Shown here piece after piece: positions 1 to 8,814 of a stretch of DNA of 42,874 bases. The notes under the pieces were generated by a model. It was not told the DNA's origin and did no database searches. It saw only the letters and a list, made by a program, of their open reading frames with translations. The stretch's first letter is position 1. The number at the start of each line of letters is the position of its first letter. The position numbers and the translations under genes were made by a program. The stretch comes from a virus: the IMG/VR virus record IMGVR_UViG_3300003322_001574, positions 1 to 42,874 of that record. One strand, 5' to 3'.

Positions 1-3000
1 CCCAGTAGTATCAAACGGTATTGTTCCGGCGCTATCCTGGTAGAAATACGCGATATACGTTGCATAACTTATAAACCCGCCCTTGGTTGCATTCGGACAG
101 TATATAATGTTTTGCGTTGTCCGCTGGTTAGTGGTAACGAACCTTACATATACAGGCGGCAGCACTTTAACCGCAATTGTGGCGGTAGCTGTCCCCCCGG
201 CTCCATTAGTTGCCGTATACGTTATAGTCTCATTGCCAGTAAATCCGGATGCAGGGACGTAGGTAAACGCGCCATTTGCTGAAATCGTGTATGTCCCTCC
301 GCTGGCAGTGCTACCACTTGCCGGTACCGCTTGTTTTACTCCATTTGAACCGGCGGTATCATTTGCCAGGATGCCTGGCGCTGCAATGTTTATCGTCTGA
401 TTCCTGGTTGTGGTATAACTATCGTTTTGCGGTTTTGGCAATGACAGGTTTTGCACGGTTATGGTCACGGTTGCCGGTGCAGATACCACGTTTAACCCGT
501 CCTTGATGGTATATGTAAAAGTATCTACACCGTAATAACTGGTAGATGGTGGCGTGTAGGTAAACGACCCGTTTGCATTTACTACGACAGTACCACCTGC
601 AGCGCTCGTGGGGCTATACCCGTTTAAGGTATATGAAACGTCGTCCGTATCATTTGCGAATACACCAGGTGCGGCAACATTCAGCACATTGCCCATGATC
701 ATGGTATAAGCGTCATTATTTGCAACCGGTGGCTGATTTGGTGGATAAATGATAATACTTACAAGCGCATTATTGCTATACTCTGTCCAGTTGTCAAAGC
801 ACTTGTAGACCAGGTAATCATCCCCATTATACCCAGGCGTAGGGGTATATTTTATCTTATTACTCACTATCTCCGCCGTCCCGTGGGATGGCGGTGTAAC
901 TATAACTATGCCTTGTATAGTACCGCCTCCGTCCGGGTCTGTATCGTTAGCCAAAACATCAATGGTTACCGGTACATTCTGGTAGGTGGTAGCCATATCA
1001 GGCGAAGCAATTGGGGCCTTATTCAATACCAGGCCGTCATCAGATGGACGCAATAACGATAGTGTCAGCATTTCGCTGTCAAAATTATACGTTGCCTTGC
1101 CTACTATGGCCGGGCCTTCCCAGGTATTTACCGTGTCGTCCGGGTTGAATTCATCCCCGCAACACAATGGAATGGTGATATCTTCCAGCTCTTTGGCAGG
1201 TTGTACGCTGAAAAAGTCGGTTAATACGCCATTCATGGTACCACTCCGTAACGGCCGGTAATATTTATGGTAATCCCGGTGCAGCTGTGCCCATGCGAGG
1301 GAGTTGTTGAGCGTGGACCCTCCCAGTATAGTGGCTTCCGAAATGATCCAATAGTTAATACCATCCGTCTGCGTAGCAACAAAAACGAATCCATCATCAG
1401 AAACCCGGTCGCTGTCACTGGACGGGTTATCAAAGCATAGTTGTACATCCGTTGTAACGTCTTCTACATCGTGTTTGACAATATTATCCTTTGGACCAGC
1501 GGCAGCACATCCACCGGAATAAATAATAGGCAGTCCGGTAAAGTCACCTGTACCCGCCTCCTGAAATGTATATTCTTCCCGCTGTGGTATCTTGGAATTA
1601 TTGTAGCTGTACGCACGCAGTCCGGTAGTATACTTATCATATCGCGAATCAGTGAGATCTATACCTGGGTTTTTCCTGTACCAGGTAATATGCTCGATAC
1701 GGAATTGTCCATTTTCAAACCTCCAACGCAACCAAAACATTTCTGTTAATGCCGTCATCAGCTTTTCAAAATTCCATTTTGCTTTTGATGCGTTGTTTGT
1801 GGCTGTTGGTCGTTTAACGTCTGATTTCTGGAATATGATAATATTCCCGGTTTTAGTGGGCGCGCCTGTCACATAGTTAACCCCACTGGTTCCGTTATAT
1901 ATTGCCCAGGGAGAACTCGGATTATCACCGGACGGCGGCAAAGGATCAACAGTGAATAAATAATACCCAGGCGCGGGTACGTACGTGGATGTGATAACAG
2001 TATAATTACCGCCCAGTATCGCCAATATCATACCCTTTTTGATAATCAAATTGCCCAGCCCATACAGCCGGACAGTGAACCCGCTGGCTACGATACGAGT
2101 AACGGCGCTATATACCGGTGCGCCTATGGGTATGTTATCGGCATTTATCCCGAAGAAATCCGACTTTACCACGATCCCACCGCAAAACATGTTCGTGAAA
2201 ACATTCAGTACGTCACGCAAATGGATTCCGTTATCTATTTGGGTAATCGTGCCGGTATCTCCTAATATTTTACAGCTTCTAGTAAACCCATATAGACCGG
2301 TTTCTGATCCTGGATAATCGGTAATACAGTCATAGACGCTAACTGGTTTGGCGTATTCCCTGGCGCTGGTTGGGCAGTTATCGGAAAGTAGTATCCATTC
2401 AGAACCGGGGGCAGGATCGCCGCAAGGAACGGTTAATTTATATCGTGCCCATTTTGTAATCCGTCGGCATCCATGCAGGTCATCCGGCCGGTCTTCTTCC
2501 TGATAGTACACCGTAAATCCCTGGGCTACCGGATCACCCGCACCACCCCACAACGGCTCGCCTGTGCAATCGTCGCCGGTAAAAGGCTCCGAATAGGTCA
2601 CCTTCTCTATGGTGATATTGGGGTTAATGGTCTTTACTGTGTACCTGGTACTAATATTCTGAAATAGATCAACCTCAACCCCCTTGTTATCAGTAAAGCA
2701 TTGGTCTAACTTCCATTCAAGTAGCTTAATAGTCACCTCACAGCGATATGGGTTCCACTGCCCGTCATTCAATGACATTTTACCAGTCAACCAGGTAACC
2801 CACAAATCACCGCAACGCCTGTCTATGGTTATATCAATGATATCACAACGGTATATTGATTGTTCGAGCTTGAAAAGTGTTTGATAGGGAGCGCCCCGGA
2901 ATAATATTTTCCCTGGCATATTCTTTTCATAATCGAGCTTTTCCTCGTCGTTTAGTTGCCATTCGATAGTAAAGTCGCCTTCACCTAACGGGTCCGCGTT

Positions 3001-3057
3001 GATAACCCCTAACCGGCTGGAAATCGTGTATCTGTAGTAATTTACTGGTTGCTTCAT
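1..3057 (-). CDS. Large tail protein with tandem Ig-like domains (partial, C-terminus beyond left edge)
   Basis: The frame stays open from an ATG at 3057 to base 1, giving 1019 codons with no stop, so the C-terminus is missing. The first ~670 residues (starting MKQPVNYYRYTISSRLG) match no family I can name. Their place after the tape measure suggests a distal-tail or baseplate-associated role. From ~680 to ~965 come three domains of ~95 residues, each with the pattern PxAxxDxYT...VLANDTD...YTPxxGYxGxDxxxY that is typical of Big_9/VCBS cadherin-like folds. Such domains often decorate phage tails and bind cell-surface glycans, so host adhesion is inferred. Its ATG overlaps the tape-measure stop (ATGA), indicating translational coupling. 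The frame was translated by hand. Confidence 0.85.
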   Translation of the reverse strand, partial: MKQPVNYYRYTISSRLGVINADPLGEGDFTIEWQLNDEEKLDYEKNMPGKILFRGAPYQTLFKLEQSIYRCDIIDITIDRRCGDLWVTWLTGKMSLNDGQWNPYRCEVTIKLLEWKLDQCFTDNKGVEVDLFQNISTRYTVKTINPNITIEKVTYSEPFTGDDCTGEPLWGGAGDPVAQGFTVYYQEEDRPDDLHGCRRITKWARYKLTVPCGDPAPGSEWILLSDNCPTSAREYAKPVSVYDCITDYPGSETGLYGFTRSCKILGDTGTITQIDNGIHLRDVLNVFTNMFCGGIVVKSDFFGINADNIPIGAPVYSAVTRIVASGFTVRLYGLGNLIIKKGMILAILGGNYTVITSTYVPAPGYYLFTVDPLPPSGDNPSSPWAIYNGTSGVNYVTGAPTKTGNIIIFQKSDVKRPTATNNASKAKWNFEKLMTALTEMFWLRWRFENGQFRIEHITWYRKNPGIDLTDSRYDKYTTGLRAYSYNNSKIPQREEYTFQEAGTGDFTGLPIIYSGGCAAAGPKDNIVKHDVEDVTTDVQLCFDNPSSDSDRVSDDGFVFVATQTDGINYWIISEATILGGSTLNNSLAWAQLHRDYHKYYRPLRSGTMNGVLTDFFSVQPAKELEDITIPLCCGDEFNPDDTVNTWEGPAIVGKATYNFDSEMLTLSLLRPSDDGLVLNKAPIASPDMATTYQNVPVTIDVLANDTDPDGGGTIQGIVIVTPPSHGTAEIVSNKIKYTPTPGYNGDDYLVYKCFDNWTEYSNNALVSIIIYPPNQPPVANNDAYTMIMGNVLNVAAPGVFANDTDDVSYTLNGYSPTSAAGGTVVVNANGSFTYTPPSTSYYGVDTFTYTIKDGLNVVSAPATVTITVQNLSLPKPQNDSYTTTRNQTINIAAPGILANDTAGSNGVKQAVPASGSTASGGTYTISANGAFTYVPASGFTGNETITYTATNGAGGTATATIAVKVLPPVYVRFVTTNQRTTQNIIYCPNATKGGFISYATYIAYFYQDSAGTIPFDTTG

Positions 3058-6000
3058 TTAGTGGTTTTTATCCTGGTGACTTTATTCCCCTTTTTCGCAT
3101 ATTGGTATTTGCCATCTGTCCAGCGTTCAACCTCCTTAGATTTGCGGTCCGCCATGTAATCAACGCGCCTACGCATGGCCTTAACGTCTCCGCTGATATC
3201 TGGACCTGGCGTAATCGCAAATACTTTAAGTGCGTCCCGCTCCCTGGAAACATTCAACGCCTGTTTTACCTCCTTTTCTGGTAGGTGGATGCCGGTACCC
3301 TCAAACAGTTTAGCCAGTTCGTGATCACTCATACCGCCAATACTGTCGTCATTCATGGCCCGTAACAGGTTCCCGTATTTCCCGGTTTGCTTTTTATTAA
3401 CGACATATTCGCCGCCTTCAAGTTCTACCACGTCGCCGCTATCATCCACCGCGCGGTATTTCTTACCTCCTGCCGCGTGGCTCTTACCATCTACCAAACC
3501 ACCACCACCGAACTGCGTTGTAGTGCCTTGCTGTATTGCTTGGTACATTTTAATCCTACCGGCAACAAATGCCCCGATCATGAGGGCGACGGTAGCAATA
3601 GCCAGCGGGATACCCAGACCGAAAGGGATGGCCGCAAAGCTGCTAAATATCTGCGTTGATGCGGTGATCAGGTTACTTGCCTGGATCGCTGTATCTACTG
3701 CGAATTTTGCTTTAGCTGCTGCCTGTTGTTTCTTTAATATTTCCTGCTGCTGGCGTAGTTCTTCATCCCTGGCGGCCTTCTTTGCTGCCAGTTCAGCCTC
3801 CAACGCCTGTACATTATTTGCATATCCCTGGTCCTGTAGTTCCTTTTCACGCTCGATATGATCCTCCAAAGTGTCTATATCCTCATCATATTTATCAATT
3901 AATTCCTGCTTTTTATCAATCTGCCGTTGATACTGGTCTACTATGAAATCGGTTATTTCTCCTATCGAATCAGCAGACCGCTTTAGTGCATCCGCAATAG
4001 CGGCATTACCTTTGGTGCCCTGATCCCCAAATATGAGTTTTTGGAAGTCTATACCCTCTCCCTTAATCTCTGCTGTTTGGTCGTTTATAGCCTTTTCCAG
4101 GTCCTGTATTTGCTTCTTTGCCTGCAATACTACCAGGCTATTCTCCGCCTCTCCGCTGCTTAAAAGGACCTCTAACCGCTTTTTGGCCCCCTCTAACTGA
4201 ACTTTAGATATAGCCAGTTGCTTATCCCTTTCTACTTTTTCAGATGGCCCTATAAACTTAGCCGCTGTTTCTACCAGCAACTGCTGCCGTTCCGTTTCCT
4301 TATCGATGGCGTCCAGGGTGGCCTCTCTTCTTAACCTGGTCGTCTGTTCTACCTCTGCTTTGTTGATCGCCTCCAATATCTTCGCCTGAAGCTCTGGGAA
4401 GTTCTTGTACTTGTCTACTATCTCCGCGCGCTGCCCTTCAAAGCTCAGTTTAAGCTCATTAAGCTGCCTTTCATAGCTTTCTTTCTGCATGCCTTCCAGC
4501 GTAATGTTGGATTCCAACAGAATGGCCGCACGGTCTGCCGCTTCTTTCTTATCTATTTCTGCCAGCTGTTTTGCCAGGGTTGCCCGTAACTGAATGATCA
4601 GTTTATTTCGCTCTTCGGTAGCACCAGCTGAAAGGCTTTTTTCTGCGTTCAGCGCCTCTTCCTGGTCCTTCACCGCATTGCGGGCCTGCTGTCTCTGCTT
4701 CTCATAATCGTTTGTGATTGCAGCTGCTTCCGCATCCCTCAGCGCTTTAGCATACTTATTTTGCTGCTCCAATATGGCTTTTTGCTTTTCGGCGTTCTCC
4801 TTTTGCTTCTGTAAAGCCTGTTTTGCCAATTCTTCCCGCTTCTTTTTCAGTGCAACTTCGTCCGTGAAGGCTTTCTGATCGTTATTATATCGAGCCACCA
4901 GCAGATCCGCCTCGGTATCTTTTATGGCGTTTTCCTGCTTTATAAGCTCTTCGCCCAGTTTCTTGCGGTCCGCATTCTCCTGGTCATACAATCGTTGTGT
5001 TTCAGCCAGGTTTGTGCGCTGAAGTTTCAGCCGGTCTTCCAATGACTGTATTTGAGCGTTCCGGACTGCTTTATCCGTTTCCTGCTGTACTTTTAGGGCG
5101 GCCCCTTCATCCTTTGCGGCTTCCAATCGTTTAGCACCTAATAGCTGCAATGCCGCTATCTGTACATTTGTACGTCTGCTTATGCTCTGTTCATCCAGCT
5201 GCAACAGTTCGTTTTGCCGCTCTAATTCGTCGTTAAGTTCTTCAGTAGACTTTTGGGCTACGTCTTCCTGTGTGGCAAAGTATATAAGCGCTGCCGCTGT
5301 TGCTGCTATTACGGCCAATATAGCCACCAGGGGATTGGCAAGCAGGGAGGCAGTAAATGCGTTCGTTGCTGCCGTGGCGGCAGTAGTTGCAGCCGCTTCT
5401 GCTCCAGTTGCTGTGGTTAATGCCGCCGTTGTCGCCGTCGCTGTAGCCTGGCTACGTGACAGGAAGAGCACCGAAAAAGCACTGTCTTTATTCAATACGT
5501 TAGCCACTGCCTGAATACCTTGTAGTACTGACATGGCCGCCGTGATCTGCTGGATACTCTTTTGTAGGTCCTCATTTTCTTCACCAAACAGCGCCGCCGC
5601 TCCCTGGGCAGCTGCAAAACCACCCACAAGGCCCTCGACGGCCTGAACTCCCGCGTCAAGATATTTAGTATCAGATGCCAGTACCTTAACGCGTGCGCTA
5701 ACGTCTCCGATCTGGTCCTCTAACTCTCCGGCGCGTTCGCTCAACGCCTTAAATTCTTCACTGTTACCCTCCCCTGCTAATTCCATTTGGGAAAGCTGCT
5801 CCTTTATTTGGCGTAGTTCAGATTTAAGCGTTTTTGACTTCCCAGAAAGATCGTTTGAGGCGTCGCCCAGGTCTTTTAAAAATCCCTCTGCTGTCTCTAT
5901 CTGTGCCGCATAGTCCTTAAATTCCTGACTGTCCGGGGCCATGCCTTCCAATTGTCCTTTGGCAAATGCTACTACAGCGGACAGGCGTTCTATGTCAGTT

Positions 6001-6416
6001 TTTGCTGACTCTATGGTCTGTTCGAAAACCTTCAGCTTATCGGCATTTACATTGAATGAAACCGGGTCCTTTGCCCGGTTTGTTATATCAGTTAATAAGG
6101 ACTGATACCGCTTAAACTTCTCTTCCATGCCAGCTCCGACCGCCTTGCCGTCTAAGGCCTTTTTAATTCCTTCTGCCGTAATCCCAGCAGTAGATGTAAG
6201 GACCTTTAGCGCCTTGCTGTTTTCGTTAACCTTGTTTTCCAGTTGGTCCGCTGCCTCGCCTGCACCCTGGAATGCTTTTGTCATCTGCACCCCCGCTTTT
6301 TGGGCCTCCTGGGCAGTCTCATTAATACCCTGCTGCATGCCTGATAGGTCTTTAAAGAACTGCGCCGGGTTGGCGTCAAAGGGTATACTGAACCCTTCAT
6401 TACCTAAATCTGCCAT
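3054..6416 (-). CDS. Tail tape measure protein
   Basis: About 1120 residues from the ATG at 6416 (MADLGNEGFSIPFDANP). An upstream in-frame ATG at 6482 would run much deeper into the previous gene. Long Ala/Glu/Lys/Gln-rich coiled coils occupy most of the chain. Two hydrophobic segments lie near residues 355-380 (NPLVAILAVIAATAAALIYF) and ~905-958. A glycine-rich stretch with GGLVDGKSHAAGG and GEYVVNKKQTG near 975-1010 is typical of tape-measure C-termini in Bacteroidota phages. The protein sets tail length and is ejected with the DNA. At roughly 0.15 nm per residue the tail would be about 165-170 nm (inference). It follows the tail chaperone ORFs, as in lambda. Confidence 0.9.
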   Translation of the reverse strand: MADLGNEGFSIPFDANPAQFFKDLSGMQQGINETAQEAQKAGVQMTKAFQGAGEAADQLENKVNENSKALKVLTSTAGITAEGIKKALDGKAVGAGMEEKFKRYQSLLTDITNRAKDPVSFNVNADKLKVFEQTIESAKTDIERLSAVVAFAKGQLEGMAPDSQEFKDYAAQIETAEGFLKDLGDASNDLSGKSKTLKSELRQIKEQLSQMELAGEGNSEEFKALSERAGELEDQIGDVSARVKVLASDTKYLDAGVQAVEGLVGGFAAAQGAAALFGEENEDLQKSIQQITAAMSVLQGIQAVANVLNKDSAFSVLFLSRSQATATATTAALTTATGAEAAATTAATAATNAFTASLLANPLVAILAVIAATAAALIYFATQEDVAQKSTEELNDELERQNELLQLDEQSISRRTNVQIAALQLLGAKRLEAAKDEGAALKVQQETDKAVRNAQIQSLEDRLKLQRTNLAETQRLYDQENADRKKLGEELIKQENAIKDTEADLLVARYNNDQKAFTDEVALKKKREELAKQALQKQKENAEKQKAILEQQNKYAKALRDAEAAAITNDYEKQRQQARNAVKDQEEALNAEKSLSAGATEERNKLIIQLRATLAKQLAEIDKKEAADRAAILLESNITLEGMQKESYERQLNELKLSFEGQRAEIVDKYKNFPELQAKILEAINKAEVEQTTRLRREATLDAIDKETERQQLLVETAAKFIGPSEKVERDKQLAISKVQLEGAKKRLEVLLSSGEAENSLVVLQAKKQIQDLEKAINDQTAEIKGEGIDFQKLIFGDQGTKGNAAIADALKRSADSIGEITDFIVDQYQRQIDKKQELIDKYDEDIDTLEDHIEREKELQDQGYANNVQALEAELAAKKAARDEELRQQQEILKKQQAAAKAKFAVDTAIQASNLITASTQIFSSFAAIPFGLGIPLAIATVALMIGAFVAGRIKMYQAIQQGTTTQFGGGGLVDGKSHAAGGKKYRAVDDSGDVVELEGGEYVVNKKQTGKYGNLLRAMNDDSIGGMSDHELAKLFEGTGIHLPEKEVKQALNVSRERDALKVFAITPGPDISGDVKAMRRRVDYMADRKSKEVERWTDGKYQYAKKGNKVTRIKTTK

Positions 6417-6594
6417 GTCTTGCGTTTTTTTGTTGTTCAAGTGCATCCCGCTCCGATTCGTTACGGGCTTTCCATAGATCAAATAGTTTCCAGAATTCCA
6501 GCACGTTTGTGGCTTTTAAGCGATCGTATTCTGCCTTTTCTCCGTTCGCCATAGACCACCATATTTCAATCCACATTTCACGCAACTCCTTCAC
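6400..6594 (-). CDS. Tail assembly chaperone, downstream ORF (probable frameshift product)
   Basis: A small helical, charged ORF (ELREMWIEIWWSMANGEKAE...) between the upstream chaperone ORF and the tape measure, which it overlaps by 17 bases. The listed start is a GTG at 6594; the first ATG is only at 6576, and neither has an SD. The frame stays open upstream through 6648, where it is -1 relative to the preceding ORF. That is the lambda G/GT arrangement, in which the second ORF is made only as a C-terminal extension. Expression by re-initiation is the alternative. Identity rests on position and frame relation, not sequence similarity. Confidence 0.6.
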   Translation of the reverse strand: MKELREMWIEIWWSMANGEKAEYDRLKATNVLEFWKLFDLWKARNESERDALEQQKNARHGRFR

Positions 6595-6635
6595 CTGGTT
6601 AAATACTGTTTGTGGTGCCGGGTCTTCCTTTTTAC

Positions 6636-6650
6636 GTTTTTTTATCGGTT
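6636..6650 (-). other. Candidate -1 frameshift region at chaperone stop
   Basis: On the coding strand the upstream ORF ends AAC CGA TAA and runs straight into six more bases, AAAAAC, so the heptamer A-AAA-AAC overlaps the last base of the stop. The downstream frame (CCG ATA AAA AAA CGT) is open through the site. The slip heptamer itself lies at or just past the stop, so a canonical slip before termination is not demonstrated. Confidence 0.35.
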
Positions 6651-7178
6651 TGCTGGCGTCCCTGGTTCTTCCAGGCCCGAAACGATCCGGGTAATAGTCT
6701 CCGAGAGTTCGCGAAAGCCATTTATTGAACTGGACGCCAGCACGAAAAAATCTTGCGCCGCGATCCCTTCCTCCTTCCAGTCGTTAATTTTTGCGGTCAT
6801 GATTGCAGTGTCTATTTTGGTCCTGTCTTCGTCGTCCCGGTTGATAAATAGCGTGCACATTTTGATCGCTGTGGATTCCCTGGTTTGTACCAGCTGTACA
6901 GCTTTCATCATGTCGTATACTTTGACGCATGAGGCAGCAAACTGCTGTTTATCAAGATTGTTCCATAAAGTGCGCAATTCTGTAAAAAGGGCTTTACTAT
7001 CCATGCCGTAAATCAGTTCCTTTTCTAATGCCTGGTATTCTGCGTATCGCTCCATACTCAGTACCGGGTCAATTCTATAAATATGCCCGTTTGCTTTAAA
7101 TACACCGGTTTCCATGTCTATACGTTTTACCTGTTTGCCGGTAATTGTTGATTCGGGGATGTTGTTTTGCTCGTTCAT
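6642..7178 (-). CDS. Putative tail assembly chaperone (gpG-like)
   Basis: 178 residues starting MNEQNNIPESTITGKQVKRID. It is mixed alpha/beta at first, then strongly helical, with no membrane segment. It sits immediately before a small -1-frame ORF and the tape measure, the position of tail assembly chaperones that hold the tape measure during tube polymerisation. I see no diagnostic motif, so the call rests on gene order, size (typical 110-200 aa) and the frame relation to its neighbour. It could instead be an unrelated tail protein. Confidence 0.6.
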   Translation of the reverse strand: MNEQNNIPESTITGKQVKRIDMETGVFKANGHIYRIDPVLSMERYAEYQALEKELIYGMDSKALFTELRTLWNNLDKQQFAASCVKVYDMMKAVQLVQTRESTAIKMCTLFINRDDEDRTKIDTAIMTAKINDWKEEGIAAQDFFVLASSSINGFRELSETITRIVSGLEEPGTPANR

Positions 7179-7183
7179 AGTCT

Positions 7184-7528
7184 TTAATAATCGGTTGATT
7201 CAATAATTCTTTTAAGTCTGATGGCTACATATATAGCGATACATATAGCAGAAATAGTCCCTAAAATCATAATGGGCAGCCATTGCAACGGCCACCCCGA
7301 TATAATGCAAATGATCACGCAGGACCATAATGTTAGCTGTCCGGAAATGCACTTATGGCACCCCCATATAGGAGGATAAAACCACCGGCCGTTATATTTA
7401 TCTCCAAAACGAAACCACCAGTTAAGTACCGGTTCCTGGTTGAGTACAAACCGGTAAACTGCTGCGCTGATCCCTGAAGCGGCCCCGATAAGTAATAGAA
7501 AGGCAAATGCTACTATCATGTTTATCAT
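7184..7528 (-). CDS. Small multi-pass membrane protein with Cys motif
   Basis: 114 residues starting MINMIVAFAFLLLIGAASG. There are three likely membrane helices: the N-terminal ~22 residues, ~62-80 (LTLWSCVIICIISGW) and ~82-105. A short loop before the second carries WGCHKCISGQ, a CxxC pair next to the membrane. Such proteins occur in the tail region of several Bacteroidota phages, but I cannot assign a function. A holin-like or tail-associated membrane role is possible. Five bases separate it from the next gene, consistent with co-transcription with the tail genes. Confidence 0.7.
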   Translation of the reverse strand: MINMIVAFAFLLLIGAASGISAAVYRFVLNQEPVLNWWFRFGDKYNGRWFYPPIWGCHKCISGQLTLWSCVIICIISGWPLQWLPIMILGTISAICIAIYVAIRLKRIIESTDY

Positions 7529-7573
7529 TTTTAGCTAAAATTATTCTTCCAAAATCGTTAAAAATATTCCTCC

Positions 7574-8200
7574 TTAAAAGCAGCTGGACCCGGACCAGTC
7601 TATTTGTTCCAGGCACTTATCAGAAACGCGGAATTTACATGTCAGGTCCAGGCCGAAGAATTCGAACGGCGGCCGTAAGTACTGCCGGGTATTCTCATCA
7701 TATGAATACCGGCCGAATAACGCCGGATCTTGTGCTGGAATGTTGGTCACCTGGGTTATTAATGCGGTGATCATACCTGAAGATATCCCGCCGGTACCCT
7801 GAACTGCATTTATACAGGCATTCATTGCCGGTCCTGACACCTCCGTATATATGCCCCCACTTACCAGGTTTGCCCGGTTCATCCAGCATATTAACCGTAA
7901 CCTGCTGGTGTAATGGTTCATGTTGTTGTGGCGTTCGTTTAATGTTACCCCGAAATCTTCAAAGTATATTATTGATTTTCGGTTGCTATCCGGGATCAAT
8001 GCGCACTCCTGCCCCATGCACTCCTGACCGGCTAGTACTACATCATAGGAAACAGGGAATTTCTGCGTTATACTGGTCTTATTCTCTTCGTCTCCCAATG
8101 CCTTTACAGATGTTACTGTTTGGGCCAAACCGGCTACAATGTCCGCAAACGGGAGCGACGCCAGCCGGGTGCGTAATACGTGTGCTACTTCTTTATTCAT
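7574..8200 (-). CDS. Putative tail or neck structural protein
   Basis: 208 residues starting MNKEVAHVLRTRLASLPFAD, with six or more cysteines (AGQECMGQECAL, CFxxDxC-like C-terminus ending SGSSCF). It lies between the gp10-like gene and the membrane protein, in the slot where siphoviruses encode the tail terminator and major tail protein. I do not recognise its family. Its ATG overlaps the upstream stop (ATGA at 8197-8200), so it is translationally coupled to the gp10-like gene, which supports a joint role in tail joining. It is the best-placed candidate for tail terminator or tube protein, but that is inference only. Confidence 0.6.
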   Translation of the reverse strand: MNKEVAHVLRTRLASLPFADIVAGLAQTVTSVKALGDEENKTSITQKFPVSYDVVLAGQECMGQECALIPDSNRKSIIYFEDFGVTLNERHNNMNHYTSRLRLICWMNRANLVSGGIYTEVSGPAMNACINAVQGTGGISSGMITALITQVTNIPAQDPALFGRYSYDENTRQYLRPPFEFFGLDLTCKFRVSDKCLEQIDWSGSSCF

Positions 8201-8802
8201 GATCTGAATGGTTCTAATATTATCAATACTTCGTCTCTTAATACCTGCTTTAACAGGGCCTTGCTTTCATCTGTCAGGGCTTTCATGATAAAATTTCCGT
8301 ACCGCTCATAGTTCCAATTCATTTTATCCTGTGCCTCCTTATTGGTCGCGCCCAGGCGCACGCGCGTGACTTCCCCGTCTTGCTCTGGTGCCTGTGGCCC
8401 CATGTTGGCATACATTTTATTTGAATAGTGTAAATCCACATGATTACCCTGCAGCCCTTGTGCCTCTCTGAATTCTTCCCAGTTGACCAGGGTATCCGCA
8501 TATTCTAACGTCCGTTTGGTAGACTTTTTCCCCTTCTGTACGTTCCGTGTCTGCTTACCGGTGGTATCTACTCCATGGGCTGCCAGGAAAGTAGTTCCTT
8601 TCTGGTTCAGTTCTTTACCCGCCAGGAAGAACGCCGGGTATTTCTCTTTGCTATACTTAGCACCAATCCCATTTTGCACTATTTCCCTTTCTGCCAGTGC
8701 TTTAGCAGTTACAACCATTGTTGTTAATGCGTCGGGCAGGCGCTGGCGTATTGCCTCTTTCATCTGCTCCAGTATGTTGTCCAGGTCCTTTATAGTTGCC
8801 AT
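8197..8802 (-). CDS. HK97 gp10-like tail completion / neck protein (putative)
   Basis: 201 residues starting MATIKDLDNILEQMKEAIRQ. An N-terminal amphipathic helix is followed by a region with ALAEREIVQNG, a basic linker (KGKKSTKRTLEY) and a closing helix. The overall plan (two long helices flanking a small mixed domain, just after the capsid genes) resembles the HK97 gp10 family of minor tail / head-tail joining proteins. The match is to architecture and position, not a clear motif. The gene starts 13 bases past the upstream stop and overlaps the downstream ATG by four bases. Confidence 0.55.
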   Translation of the reverse strand: MATIKDLDNILEQMKEAIRQRLPDALTTMVVTAKALAEREIVQNGIGAKYSKEKYPAFFLAGKELNQKGTTFLAAHGVDTTGKQTRNVQKGKKSTKRTLEYADTLVNWEEFREAQGLQGNHVDLHYSNKMYANMGPQAPEQDGEVTRVRLGATNKEAQDKMNWNYERYGNFIMKALTDESKALLKQVLRDEVLIILEPFRS

Positions 8803-8814
8803 AGCGGTGATTAT

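Noticed and set aside
276-2884. Several plus-strand ORFs of 60-105 codons
   Set aside because: They lie antisense to the long open tail-protein frame, have no coding character and are explained by its codon pattern.
3355-3861. Plus-strand 168-codon ORF with a hydrophobic, Ser/Ala-rich product
   Set aside because: It is antisense to the tape-measure coiled coil, whose Ala/Gln/Lys codons leave the reverse frame open.
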